A stretch of DNA of 64,000 bases, from positions 3,897,501 through 3,961,500 of the forward strand of contig JAQISU010000132.1 of NCBI GenBank assembly GCA_029339505.1. The letters are read 5' to 3'. The stretch comes from Unio delphinus. Taxonomy: Eukaryota > Mollusca > Bivalvia > Unionida > Unionidae. This document shows positions 12,112 to 25,242 of this stretch, in pieces; position 1 is the first letter of the stretch; the number at the start of each line of letters is the position of its first letter. A model generated the notes under the pieces. The model ran no database searches. It had not been told where the DNA came from and worked only from the letters and a program-made list of their open reading frames with translations. The translations under genes were made by a program, and so were the position numbers.

Positions 12112-12395
12112 TGTTATTGTTTTGGGTTTTTTTTGCGCTATTTTGAAGCGCAAAAAATAGACTATACATGGCGGCTAGCATAACCAGTGGAGGAATAACC
12201 CATGGACACAATGGTTATAACGACTAACCCACGAGGACTTACTGTCTGCTTTCTTACATACTCATACTGGCCGAACCCGAGACTCGAACTCACGCTGACG
12301 GGGGTGGGGGTGGGGTGGGGGTGGGGTGGGGGTGTAGGCAGCGATCTGTAAGGAATGGCGCTTTTAGACCACTCAGACACCCGCTGCTCCTCCCC
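12112..12395 (-). mobile_element. tRNA-derived SINE, family A, with G-rich insertion
   Basis: Family A body and head blocks are present in minus orientation ('gactcgaactcacgc' B-box region near 12281, 'ggcggctagcata' near 12170). Between B-box and A-box the head is expanded by a run of GGGGTGGGGGT repeats at about 12299-12334. Short flanks 'ctgtatt' (near 12107 and 12398) may be the target-site duplication. Confidence 0.7.
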
Positions 12396-12646
12396 CTGTA
12401 TTATATTTCTTGTATACATCCATTGGAAATAGAAGAATACTAATTTACAGCTTGCATATGTCTCTAGACGAGTAGGGCTTTGTTCTATTATCTATAACGT
12501 TACTGTTAAAATAAATGCAGTTATATGTTAATATTAAAAAACGTGAATCGATAAAGTTCAAAGGTCGTGTACTTATCGACTAATTTAGCACTGTTGTACA
12601 TAATATGCGAGGTCACCCTTGAAATAATCGATGTTAGGAGTAGCTG

Positions 12647-13240
12647 CCTAAATTATAATTTGGGTCATTGGATATTAACTTCCTAAATTATAATTTGGGT
12701 CATTGGATACGAACGTCCTAAATTATAATTTGGGTCATTGGATACGAACTTCCTAAATTATAATTTGGGTCATTGGATACGAACTTCCTAAATTATAATT
12801 TGGGTCATTGGATACAAACTTCCTAAATTATAATTTGGGTCATTAGATATGAACTTCCTAAATTATAATTTGGGTCATTGGATATGAACTTCCTAAATTA
12901 TAATTTGGGTCATTGGATATGAACTTCCTAAATTATAATTTGGGTCATTGGATATGAACTTCCTAAATTATAATTTGGGTCATTGGATATGAACTTCCTA
13001 AATTATAATTTGGGTCATTGGATACGAACTTCCTAAATTATAATTTGGGTCATTAGATATGAACTTCCTAAATTATAATTTGGGTCATTGGATACGAACT
13101 TCCTAAATTATAATTTGGGTCATTAGATATGAACTTCCTAAATTATAATTTGGGTCATTGGATACGAACTTCCTAAATTATAATTTGGGTCATTGGATAC
13201 GAACTTCCTAAATTATAATTTGGGTCATTGGATACGAACT
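12647..13240. repeat. 35-bp minisatellite, 17 copies
   Basis: The unit is 'cctaaattataatttgggtc' plus 'attggatacgaactt'. Homogeneity is high. Variants (gatac/gatat, attgg/attag) occur in repeating order, so blocks of units were amplified together. Confidence 0.95.
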
Positions 13241-13385
13241 CTGTGCTAATCAGATTTGTATCACTATGTGCACGCAAGCTCCAGCTGTTTGTCATTTTTA
13301 TGGCTCCTTGTTCCAGCTATGTTTAATTTGATGAGTTTGTTTCCTTTCCCGTTTTCCGGACCATTTTCTGTACGTCCAGCTGGAA

Positions 13386-15115
13386 ACTATGTAATTCTAG
13401 CAAACTTACTTTGAACTTAGCTATGTAATTCTAGCAAACTTACTTTGAACTTAGCTATGTAATTCTAGCAAACTTACTTTGAACTTAGCTATGTAATTCT
13501 AGCAAACTTACTTTGAACTTAGCTATGTAATTCTAGCAAATTTAATTTGAACTTAGCTACGTAATTCTAGAAAACTTATTTTGAACTTAGCTACGTAATT
13601 CTAGCAAACTTATTTTGAACTTAGATATGTAATTCTAGCAAACTTACTTTGAACTTAGATATGTAATTCTAGCAAACTTAATTTGAACTTAGCTACGTAA
13701 TTCTAGAAAACTTATTTTGAACTTAGCTACGTAATTCTAGCAAACTTATTTTGAACTTAGCTAAGTAATTCTAGAAAACTTGCTTTAAACTTAGATATGT
13801 AATTCTAGCAAACTTAATTTGAACTTAGCTACGTAATTCTAGCAAATTTAATTTGAACTTAGCTACGTAATTCTAGCAAACTTACTTTGAACTTAGCTAT
13901 GTAATTATAGCAAACTTACTTTGAACTTAGCTATGTAATTCTAGCAAACTTATTTTGAACTTAGCTAAGTAATTCTAGAAAACTTGCTTTAAACTTAGAT
14001 ATGTAATTCTAGCAAACTTAATTTGAACTTAGCTACGTAATTCTAGCAAATTTAATTTGAACTTAGATTTGTAATTCTAGCAAACTTATTTTGAACTTAG
14101 CTACGTAATTCTAGCAAACTTATTTTGAACTTAGATTTGTAATTCTAGCAAACTTATTTTGAACTTAGCTACGTAATTCTAGCAAACTTATTTTGAACTT
14201 AGATTTGTAATTCTAGCAAACTTATTTTGAACTTAGCTACGTAATTCTAGCAAACTTATTTTGAACTTAGATATGTAATTCTAGCAAACTTACTTTGAAC
14301 TTAGATATGTAATTCTAGAAAACTTATTTTGAACTTAGCTACGTATTTCTAGCAAACTTAATTTGAACTTAGCTACGTAATTCTAGCAAACTTAATTTGA
14401 ACTTAGCTACGTAATTCTAGCAAACTTAATTTGAACTTAGCTACGTAATTCTAGCAAACTTATTTTGAACTTAGCTACGTAATTCTAGCAAACTTATTTT
14501 GAACTTAGCTAAGTAATTCTAGAAAACTAGCTTTAAACTTAGATATGTAATTCTAGCAAATTTGATTTGAACTTAGCTACGTAATTCTAGCAAACTTACT
14601 TTGAACTTAGCTATGTAATTATAGCAAGCTTACTTTGAACTTAGCTATGTAATTCTAGCAAACTTATTTTGAACTTAGCTAAGTAATTCTAGAAAACTTG
14701 CTTTAAACTTAGATATGTAATTCTAGCAAACTTAATTTGAACTTAGCTACGTAATTCTAGCAAATTTAATTTGAACTTAGCTACGTAATTCTAGCAAACT
14801 TATTTTGAACTTAGATTTGTAATTCTAGCAAACTTATTTTGAACTTAGCTAAGTAATTCTAGCAAACTTATTTTGAACCTAGATTTGTAATTCTAGCAAA
14901 CTTATTTTGAACTTAGCTACGTAATTCTAGCAAACTTATTTTGAACTTAGATTTGTAATTCTAGCAAACTTATTTTGAACTTAGATTTGTAATTCTAGCA
15001 AACTTATTTTGAACTTAGCTACGTAATTCTAGCAAACTTATTTTGAACTTAGATTTGTAATTCTAGCAAACTTATTTTGAACTTAGATTTGTAATTCTAG
15101 CAAACTTGCTTTTAG
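13386..15115. repeat. 34-bp minisatellite, about 51 copies, with higher-order structure
   Basis: The unit is 'agctacgtaattctagcaaa' plus 'cttattttgaactt'. Variants alternate in a patterned way. A subset reading 'aagtaattctagaaaact(t/a)g' followed by 'ctttaaactt' recurs near 13763, 13967, 14510 and 14683. A two-unit alternation (tagctac / tagattt) dominates 14060-14260 and 14800-15100. At 1.73 kb it is the longest simple array in the window. Confidence 0.95.
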
Positions 15116-16070
15116 CTTACTCTTATACCTCTTATTTCAAGCTCCTTGATTTAACTTCTTCTTGCGCGTCGTGAATTACATTACAAAAAGTATAAAATTC
15201 ATCACAATAACTACGAAGACTTCCCATTTTATCAATTGAATAAAGTATTTACATAAACGAAATTATTGGTGATCAAATGCCCTATGCGCTTGTTTGTGTA
15301 CATTTCTCACAGGAATTTGTGAGGAGAGCCTGTGGTTGTATTATTTTTAACCAAATTTTCCCAACAAGCAGAAGCGGTCATTTTCCTCGGCTGTTTTCAA
15401 ACAGCGAGTGCCTTTCAATGATACTGTTGTCTCACTTGATTTGGCAAAATTTCATCCGACGCTGGGATATTTGCAGAAAAATTAATAAAATATTTCATTA
15501 AAGATACAAATAAAAAATAACTAATGATTTTTTTAAAAGCATGCTTGTAAGATTCTGACTGAGGTATTAAAGTTAATTCCTTATGCAACTAGTGGATTTT
15601 ATAGTGAATCAACACTGCCACCAACCCTTCTTTATACATTTTTTTTTGTCAGGAAATAGCTATTGCAGATGTTTTCCTGTGACAAGAGAGCTAAAAGAAT
15701 CAGTATGTGCCTTATCGTGAATACAGTTCACTAGTACTGTAACAAATTAGCATACTTTTCATCACCCTTCAACCATCTAGATGTTTGGTTACCTCTGTAG
15801 CAAATGCACGTAAATATGCAAAGTTGGCAGCTCATTTGCAGCCCAAGTTACACCATTGATCTCCAATGCTAGTCTAACTGTAACGGGCAGTCAACAACAA
15901 GCCAACCCCTTTCCATGCCTAATTCAAAATAAATTTAACCCACATTACATATTTAGCCTATGTTTTAATTTATAATTGCTAGAATTGTGATAATAATTAA
16001 GCTGATGATTCTACCTTAAAGACGTAGCAAAATACGAAAATATCCAGTGAGACATGAAATCAATCCAAGA
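15116..16070. other. AT-rich non-coding stretch
   Basis: Several short open frames exist, but none has splice, start or family evidence. Confidence 0.5.
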
Positions 16071-16209
16071 GGGTGTAAAAAGCGTGTCAATGTATATGAG
16101 GGTAAAAAGCGTGTCAATGTATATGAGGGTAAAAAGCGTGTCAATGTATATGAGGGTAAAAAGCGTGTCAATGTATATGAGGGTAAAAAGCGTGTCAATG
16201 TATATGAGG
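16071..16209. repeat. 27-bp minisatellite, 5 copies
   Basis: The unit is 'gggtaaaaagcgtgtcaatg' plus 'tatatga', nearly perfect. Several frames remain open through it, but nothing suggests translation. It sits directly at the left end of the inverted-repeat element beginning at 16204. Confidence 0.95.
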
Positions 16210-16450
16210 CGCTGTATCGGACAAAAGCTGGTTCAACCAGGACGTTGCCGTTGAAATTTTAATGTCATATGTCAAGAATGCCAATTTCACGTGTTGTATT
16301 TTTTTTAAAAAATGCTTGTCCTTAAAGTTCTATTTTCTAGGTCGATATTTTAGATTGTATCTGTTGAACTAAACAATATTAGTTGAAATTTATTTTTTCT
16401 ATGTCGAAGTTTTAGATTGCGTCGCTTGAATTATACGGCGGCGGTTGAAA

Positions 16451-16565
<115 letters not shown>

Positions 16566-17377
16566 GAATTTCTTATTTATGTTGAAAATTTCATTTCACA
16601 TGTTGAGTCTTTAGATTTCATCTGATGCATTACGCAGCGCCGGTTGAAAATTTGTCGAGTGTTTAGATTGTATCTTTTGAATTTAACGGCGGTCGTTGAA
16701 ATTTTAATGTCATATGTCGAGAGTTTCAATTTAACATGTTGAATCATATTGATTGTGCTGAAAGTTTCATTCCGTATGTTGAGTGCTTAGATTGTATCTG
16801 TTGAATTTTTTACAGCGTGGTTGAACATTTTACTGTGCATGTCAAAGTTGTTTTTTTTTATTATTATGGTGAAATGTTGAAATGTGTTGGTGTTAAAAGA
16901 TGTAACAGTGCTAACTATTCAAACTAATATTGTTTAGTAAGATACATCATTAGTACATGTATATTCAAGTATGAGGCGCCGTTTGAAAGTGAACACTCAC
17001 GGGTAGAGAATTACTACGACTCTTTCGCTAGAGGTCGCGTTTGTGAACGGATCGCGTTATTTTAAAACAAGGGCGTTGCTTCGCGTTGCTGTGAAATTCA
17101 GCAGACGAAATCTGAATACTCGCCATTCGAAATGGAACTTTCAGCACAAACAGTTGCATACATCGTCTGAATCAGGGATTCTCAACATATCATACTGAAA
17201 TTTCAACCACTGCTGTGTAATTCAAACTATACACTGTAAAACGTCGAATAGGTAATATAGCTTTTAACAACCGCTATATAATTCAGCATATAAAATCTAA
17301 AATCTCGATCTTGAAAATGGAACTTTAAGGACATGCAATTTGATCGAATACGTGATATTGGATTTCTTGATATACGA

Positions 17378-17529
17378 CAGGGATGCACAACCGTTTTCGC
17401 CAAGAGACAGGTTGCATTTTCGAAGGGCCGCAGACATTAATTTTTTTATTATAATGCCTGTTCACGGGCCAGATTTATGCGTTGTTTTAATTTGCCCTGA
17501 GGGCCGGACAGAATACGTTCGCACCCCTG
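17378..17529. mobile_element. hAT-type MITE 2
   Basis: The element starts CAGGGATGC and ends in the inverse of CAGGGGTGC. It is flanked by a perfect 8 bp target-site duplication, ATATACGA, at 17370-17377 and 17530-17537. The length is 152 bp. Subterminal 'gggccgcagac' and 'gagggccggac' blocks are also inverted. It has inserted into the right arm of the larger inverted-repeat element, so it is younger than that element. Confidence 0.9.
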
Positions 17530-17627
17530 ATATACGATATAAAAATTTCAGCTGCACTTCTTCATTTAACTAGCCTTTATCCGCTACGGCACCTCATAAA
17601 TGTAATCAAATGTTCTCTCTATTGTTA

Positions 17628-17670
17628 GATTTCCTAACAAATGGTTAGGAAATCACGTGGTTTTCACGTG
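17628..17670. other. 11-bp hairpin followed by two CACGTG E-boxes
   Basis: GATTTCCTAAC at 17628-17638 is perfectly complementary to GTTAGGAAATC at 17644-17654 across a 5-base loop. CACGTG follows at 17654-17659 and 17665-17670. The structure and E-box match are direct observations. A regulatory role is unproven. Confidence 0.5.
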
Positions 17671-17898
17671 CTCAAGAAACCACAGCGCAGGGAACGAAAG
17701 AATATCGTGCCCGTCAAATCCATTTAACGCCACGTTGAATAAATATCGTGTCACGCAAATGACTGCTCAGCTAATTAAGTATTTAGCTAAACTGACACTC
17801 GCTCACAAAAATACATTATCGGCAAACTAATGTCCGATTCAGTTATCCTACATTTTCAAGTTTCTAAACAGAACTAGAACCGTATGCTAAAGATCTGT

Positions 17899-18155
17899 GT
17901 CGGATTACCCATTAAGCACACTAAGCACGTGCTTAGGGCACCAGTGGTAACAGAAGAAAACACAATAAATGTTTATGTTCAAATTGAATGAATTATATAA
18001 AACCATTTTGACCTGCATGCACGAATATTTTGATTTGGAATTATATTTTCCAACCTTTTCAGCTTTTAATACTGTTTTTCTGAGTTTCGTGGGGGTGGGG
18101 TATGGGATACTATTTTTAGTGCACAGTGCCATGAACGGCCTTAGTCCGTCATTTT
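17899..18155. mobile_element. Possible degenerate hAT-like MITE
   Basis: The left end 'tgtcggattacccattaagc' and 'gtgcttagggcacca' resemble MITEs of the CAGTGTCGG type. The right end contains a weak inverse (ttagtccgtca). No target-site duplication was found. Confidence 0.3.
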
Positions 18156-18473
18156 TTAGGATTCGTTTTTCCGAATCAGTGTCACAGACAAGAAATGTAA
18201 AGGAATAACGTAAACATGAATTTGACGGTAATTAGAGCTGGACAGAGATGGGCCGATATGTGGGTTTCGGAGTGAAGAAAAAAAAAACGAACGTCGACAT
18301 GTGAGGAAGTATGTGTATTTGGTAGATATTACAAGTAAAGAATGTGTATTCGTGGTTATTACTCGTAATGAAAGACGGAATCGATACGATTGTAAGTGTG
18401 TGTATTGGTGAGTATTACACGTAAAGAAAGGCGGATTCAATACAATTTTAAATATGTGAATTGGTAGATAAAG

Positions 18474-18706
18474 AGAAGGTTGGGTTGGATAGGACACACC
18501 CTACGTAAGCCGCGAACCAACATTACCAGACAGGCACGAGGAGAAGAGGACGACCACGAAACACCTGGCGAAGCGAACTTGAGGCAGACATCACTAAGAT
18601 GGGTTACACCAGGAGTCAGCTTGAGGGGATGGCACAGGACAGAAGCCTCTGGCGATCTTTTGTGGGCGGCTTATACCCTGGCAGGGGTGACGGGCAAAAC
18701 TAACTA
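18474..18706 (+). pseudogene. LINE reverse transcriptase C-terminal remnant (RTE-like tail)
   Basis: The first part reads GWIGHTLRKPRTNITRQA. After a frameshift near 18540 it continues RRGRPRNTWRSELEAD and QDRSLWRSFVGGLYPGRG, with a stop at about 18703. The GHTLRK..., 'RGRPR.TWR' and 'QDR..WR' blocks are the typical C-terminal tail of RTE/Proto-like endonuclease-reverse transcriptase ORFs found across invertebrates. Only this 3' end remains, as expected for a 5'-truncated LINE, and the shift makes it non-functional. The exact clade cannot be settled from the tail. Confidence 0.7.
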
Positions 18707-18711
18707 ACATG

Positions 18712-18971
18712 GTTTTTTTTTTTTGTTTTTTTTTTAATTGTTTAACGCCATTTTCAGCACAATATAGGCTATACATGGCGGCCAGTATTAATGGTGGAGG
18801 AAGAACCCCGGAAAACCCCGGAAAGAAACACCGACCCACGAGAAGCTACTGGCAAGCTTTCTCACTTAACTACATTAGCCGAATCTTAGACTCGAACCCA
18901 CGCAGACAGATGTGAGATGGCAATAATCCGTAACGGACAGCGCTTTAGACCACTCGGCCACTCGGGGCCCC
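18712..18971 (-). mobile_element. tRNA-derived SINE, family A, with 10-bp TSD
   Basis: This minus-strand copy has its A/T-rich tail at the left (18713-18740) and its tRNA head at the right (B-box 'gactcgaaccc' near 18891). It is flanked by the perfect 10 bp duplication aactaacatg at 18702-18711 and 18972-18981. It inserted just after the stop codon of the LINE tail. Confidence 0.85.
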
Positions 18972-18981
18972 AACTAACATG

Positions 18982-20858
18982 TAAAGAGTGGTATTACATA
19001 TAAAAATTGGAAGAAACAATACGATGTTATATATGTTTCGTGGTAGGTATTACATGTAAAGTGTGTCAGAGTGTATGCGATTTTAAGCAGTTCTTTTTCG
19101 ATACCAGGTCTATCTTATTAGTCACATTTGTATGAAGAAAAACAACTTCTAATGTAACGATGAGGATTAATATTATGTTTAGCTTTAAGACCACGATCCT
19201 CAAGATATTGAATAAAACATTGGCCAGATAGCATTTTCTGCATATCTGTATATTTTGCTTTTTTAATAGCGACATACAGATAGCTTGATATTTTGGGTTG
19301 TACAAATAATTAGCTAATAATAGTAAACGAATTTATCTTGCGACTTACTGACAAGGACCAGCCTTCCATAGAACGTACTAATTAATTGTCTGCCACTAAT
19401 TGGAGCTGTAACACGCTTCATGACGTGTCATCTTATCAAACAGCGAGTTTATCTGGGATGTTCTTTAATTTTGGTACTGGTACAGAACTCAAGCTGTTTT
19501 CTAATTTGCACCGTAAACATGTTTACTCAAACCTCATACTTATTTGGAAATTCAAAATCAAATTAAGGAAGGAAAATCGTAGTGGCCAAATAATTGAAAT
19601 TAGTGATAACTGTGTCACGGTAAGCCGCATCCAACTGTTTTGCTATAAATATCAACTAATTGTTTCGATTTTTTAAAACAAATATATTTAAAAATCTGAA
19701 TGGAAGTCCTGCTTCCGTATGGTTCAACGGATTAATAGGCGTGGCTATTGATTTTATTTGTTTATGTGGTTACTGATAAATACCACACACGTTTGGTCAA
19801 ATTTAACAGTAATAGGCATAAAAAACACCATATAATTCATTTACAAATGATTCGGCCTTTATTGCGCCTAGTTTTTTTTACTTTTTTTACATTCTAGTTA
19901 TAAATATTTAATTTTTAAAGATATCAATTTGAACTTTTTATAGCTCTTTGCGATATACATAACACGTTTTCTATAATAATTGAAATTTATGTATTTAACA
20001 TGTATAGTAAAATATTTTCTTTGTGGATACATAGAAAACGAAAACGTCAGACCAGTCTACTTTCATAGAATTCAGGAAGCAAGTTTGGAAACTGTTTCTT
20101 ATCTCTTAATAATATTTTCTATGCAGCTTTTGTCTCTCACCCAGGTGCTCAGTAGTCGTGTGTACACCCCATACGAAGCAGGAGATGAACACTGCGTACA
20201 AAGAGACGTCCTTTAATAACGGTGAAAGGACATATTTACGCCGAGTAGGAAGCGGACGTATGACTGCCACGCGCCGCGCTTGTGCTGCAAAATGAATTGA
20301 AATTAGTTTCGTTTAATGGCTGGAATGAGATAGGGTACATGAATACATTTCTGACTGGGACTCAAATCTTTATGATGAATCGTCTCTATTTAATATAACA
20401 CACAATCTTTGACTTCTACATTTTGACAACTTTATCCGGACGCATGGGAAATTAAAATTCGCTGAAGCACGTGCATAGTGCCGGACAAGCTTAGATTATC
20501 AGTTGTAGGCATGGCTAGAGGAAACTATTGAATGTTCAAATATTATTCAACATAATAGATGTTTATCAATTACTATTATTAATGAAACATTATGGCATTT
20601 TTAATGGGATTAGAGCAACGAGGACTCTTTTTGTTTGTTCACTCTCCGAAAATCGTGCACGTGCAGCAAGCACGTTCGTCCATCTGTCGACGAGTTTAAA
20701 AAATTCAAAAATTAGACAATAAATAATCGTAGATAGAAAAGCATTGTTTTGGATACTAGCTATATATATATACGTAATACACTCTATATTTATTTCCAGG
20801 ACAACAACACATCCTCATGTAATTGGCTGTCAAACGTTCCGACTATTTTAAAGACTAC

Positions 20859-20861
<3 letters not shown>
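18982..20861. other. AT-rich non-coding stretch
   Basis: Several 60-96 codon open frames occur, but none has recognisable domains or paired splice sites. Confidence 0.5.

Positions 20862-20941
<80 letters not shown>
20862..20941. repeat. (GA)n microsatellite
   Basis: An uninterrupted GA run of about 80 bases. Confidence 0.95.
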
Positions 20942-20944
<3 letters not shown>

Positions 20945-21949
20945 AATTTCCTTGGAATTGCCAGACCGCAAATCCGTTGCTCTAATCCCATTAAAAATGC
21001 TATAAATTTGTTACATGTAGCTTGCTGACACAAACTAGGTTAATCCATTACAATGGTTGTAAGATATTGACATGATATGAAATAATAACAAATACAAATA
21101 TGTTTTTTTTTAAGGTTTCACGATTTAAAATAAACTCCGTACTGAATTAATCGATTTTGCAATGTTAGCAATGTTCGGTTGTTTATCCTGTACGCATTTT
21201 AGATTGTTTTGTGTAAATGCATCGGTGACATCTAAAGAGGTTTTAGCTTGTTTTGCAATTGTATTAACTGGAACTATTACAATGCTCGGAGATAAAAACA
21301 ATATTTTCGAACTAGATAAACTGCAATAAGCAAATTGCTCATTTAGGGAGAATATTGTCCTTTCATATAGGAAGCACTCGTCCAATTCAGATAAATGGTA
21401 CGGGAAAAAGGTCAGTAGGGTTACATGACGTGTGTTTACAAGACCGGTCTGATTAACTGTGGTTTAACAAAGCCTCTCAATGTTTTGCTCACATATTTGC
21501 TTGTTTATTTATAGTTTTGGTTTCGGAGTTTTTATTGAAAAGGTTTATTGTGACAATATACTTTTCGAAGAATCTATCCTAATTAATTCAGTTCGAACAT
21601 TTCGAAGAGTTAGTCATAATTGATTTATTAGGAACCATTCTAAGAGTCAATCATAGCCGGAAAAAAAATCAGGGAGGTTCACAGGTAGACATAATATTAA
21701 TTAACAAATAGGAGAAACCATCACTACCTCTTTCAATCATCTGAGTGGTCATTCATACATGTATATAGCGAATAGAATAACAAAATCCAATGTAGATTCA
21801 TAACCCTACTGTATTCAAGTAAACCGATCGTTGTATGGGCGTATCGAATGCAGGTATTGCTAAATTTTCTCTATATCAATTTCGGTGCAATGGATCAAAA
21901 ACTGTGTGTGTGTGAATTGGATTTTTAACGTAGCTTTAAAACAAATACA
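20942..21949. other. AT-rich non-coding stretch
   Basis: Nothing recognisable. Confidence 0.5.
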
Positions 21950-22192
21950 GTCATATCGCTACGACGTCAGCAGTATAGCATTTTATAGTGATGTCTAGCA
22001 CTGGGGCATCATAACAACCCAGCCACATTATTCTGACACCAGGCCGTCCAGTTCTACCACTAGCCTCCTAATGCTGAGCGCCTAGCGAGGCAGCAGTTAG
22101 TACCATTTTTGTAAGTTTTTGCTATGATTCGGCTGGGGTTTGAACCACACTTCTGATGCGGGCGCTCTAACCACTAGGTCACCGGAGCGGTC
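21950..22192 (-). mobile_element. tRNA-derived SINE, family B
   Basis: The minus strand begins 'gaccgctccggtgacctagt' with a tRNA-like A-box and then the B-box region 'gtggttcaaacccc' near 22145. The body ('gctgcctcgctaggcgctca', 'cctggtgtcagaataatgtg') follows to about 21950. Copies occur at 30116-30422 and 37340-37451, and the body alone at 10705. Confidence 0.75.
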
Positions 22193-22387
22193 GGATCAGA
22201 ATGTGTTTTAAATTGTATAATTATTGACGGTTATTAATCCCCGTTAATCTCGTGCCGTCATAATTTGGTAAGTACTGAGTCGATATCGTCTCTTCATTTA
22301 TTTTTTTCCATTTTTAACTACTTGATTACCACTGTAGATCTGTATTGAGATACTATTGAGATACTAGAGGGAAACATTTGTTACATC

Positions 22388-22625
22388 ATGGTTGACGTGA
22401 ATGAAAAAGGTCATGATTGACGTGAATAGAAACGTCATGGTTGACATGAATAGAAACGTCGTGGCTGACATGAATACAAACGTCGTGGTTGACATGAATA
22501 AAACGTCATCATTGACGTAAATAGAAACGTCGTGGTTGACATGAATAAAACGTCATCATTGACGTGAATAGAAATGTCGTGGTTGACATGAATAAAACGT
22601 CATCATTGACGTGAATAAAACGTTA
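22388..22625. repeat. Minisatellite with about 24-bp units in 47-bp dimers
   Basis: Units are of the type 'cgtcgtggttgacatgaata' and 'cgtcatcattgacgtgaata' plus a few A. They alternate in the second half to give a dimeric 47 bp period. Confidence 0.85.
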
Positions 22626-22900
22626 AAAGCAAAGTTATGTGAAACTCTAAGAACCAAAACGTTATCTGTACTTGGCAGACAGTGATAAGAGATAAACAAG
22701 CACCACAGTTATGATGGCAATTTGTTAAACCACATTTAGAATAATCAGAAATCACATTCTCTGCATCTACCTCATGTTTTCTCATCCATTTTATAGCTTT
22801 CCAAAGCTTCTCAAGTGCCTCATCAAAATTGTACCTTCATTTATTAGAAAATGTCAGTAGTAAAAACAAAATATTGTCTAGTGATAGAGGGAAAAATGAA

Positions 22901-23110
22901 GAGAATAGTCATTTAAGAGATTAGTCATTTATGAGATTATTCATTTAAGAGATTAGTCATTTATGAGATTAGTCCTTTAAGAGATTAGTCATTTAAGAGA
23001 TTAGTCATTTATGAGATTAGTCATTTAAGAGATTAGTCATTTATGAGATTAGTCATTTAAGAGATTAGTCATTTATGAGATTAGTCATTTAAGAGATTAG
23101 TCATTTATGA
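22901..23110. repeat. 16-bp minisatellite, 13 copies, dimeric
   Basis: The unit is gagattagtcatttaa. The last base alternates a/t in most neighbours, giving a 32 bp higher-order unit. Confidence 0.95.
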
Positions 23111-23304
23111 GGCAGATAAAGCCTAGTAGTCCTTAATCAAACTTTGGTACTTCTTTTCTTCCAGATAGGAGGTCGCTAATTTTAAAATAACAATAACACT
23201 GCTATTTTACTACGTCTATAACTAACTGACAGATTTGGTATGTTTAGTAAGCTACCATTGTTGATAATTTAGAGTAAACTTTATTTACCAAAACACTTGC
23301 TATT

Positions 23305-23372
23305 TAAGTGATGATGATACTACGATAATAACAATAATAATGATGACAATAATGATGATAACGATGAAAATT
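23305..23372. repeat. Imperfect GATGATAA-type microsatellite
   Basis: A short run of gat/aat trinucleotides with interruptions. Confidence 0.7.
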
Positions 23373-23524
23373 ATATACAAACACAAAACAAGGGTTGCTC
23401 ACAATGATCATATTTCGACTGATTCTTTTGTATTAGAAACAAAATAAATCTGTCAAATGTCTGCAAGCAACCAGGAATGAATGTCGTACTAAAATAGCAT
23501 CTATAAAACATTGGGCAAATACGA

Positions 23525-24062
23525 TATGTAACGCGAGTTATTAAATACCATATGAAGAGTTATCAAATACCATATGTAACATGAGTTATCAAATATTATA
23601 TGTAACATGAGTTATCAAATACAACATGTAACGTGAGTTATCAAATACGATATGTAACGCGAGTTATTAAATACCATGTGAAGAGTTATCAAATACCATA
23701 TGTAACATGAGTTATCAAATACTATATGTAACATGAGTTATCAAATAGCATGTGAAGAGTTATCAAATACCATATGTAACATGAGTTATCAAATATTATA
23801 TGTAACATGAGTTATCAAATACAACATGTAACGTGAGTTATCAAATACGATATGTAACGCGAGTTATTAAATACCATGTGAAGAGTTATCAAATACCATA
23901 TGTAACATGAGTTATCAAATACCATACGAAACGTGATTTATCAAATACAGTACGTAACGTGAGCCATCAAATACCACATGTAACTTATCAAATACCATAT
24001 ATAACATAGTTATCAAATACCACATGTAATAAATTTATCAAATATCATACGTAATATATATC
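23525..24062. repeat. 26-bp minisatellite, about 21 copies
   Basis: The unit is 'agttatcaaataccatatgt' plus 'aacatg'. A shorter variant (agttatcaaataccatatga) recurs in a fixed order near 23555, 23685, 23755 and 23880, showing multi-unit block duplication. Units decay towards the right end. Confidence 0.9.
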
Positions 24063-24947
<885 letters not shown>

Positions 24948-25116
24948 TAACATACAGACTCACTTAACATAAAATAAATTAGTTAAAATGAATGACAAAA
25001 TGTATCAACCATTTTCATAGCATCAATTTATTTTATTTTCCGCAGTCAGGATGTCCAGTGACAAAGTACAACACATATGTAACAATTATCAATGTACTTT
25101 TCGAATGGTAAATCAT

Positions 25117-25242
25117 AGCATATCCTAACAGTACAGCATATCCTAACAGTATAGCATATCCTAACAGTACAGCATATCCTAACAGTATAGCATATCCTAA
25201 CAGTACAGCATATCCTAACAGTACAGCATATCCTAACAGTAC
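25117..25242. repeat. 18-bp minisatellite, 7 copies
   Basis: The unit is agcatatcctaacagtac or agcatatcctaacagtat. It is open on the minus strand (LLGYAV repeats) only because 18 is a multiple of three. Confidence 0.95.

Noticed and set aside
17340..17573. 77-codon plus frame
   Set aside because: It lies across the hAT MITE and its target duplications.
22130..22192. Possible tRNA gene
   Set aside because: A- and B-boxes are present, but the sequence continues into a shared SINE body and lacks a closed acceptor stem. The same holds for the other tRNA-like heads.
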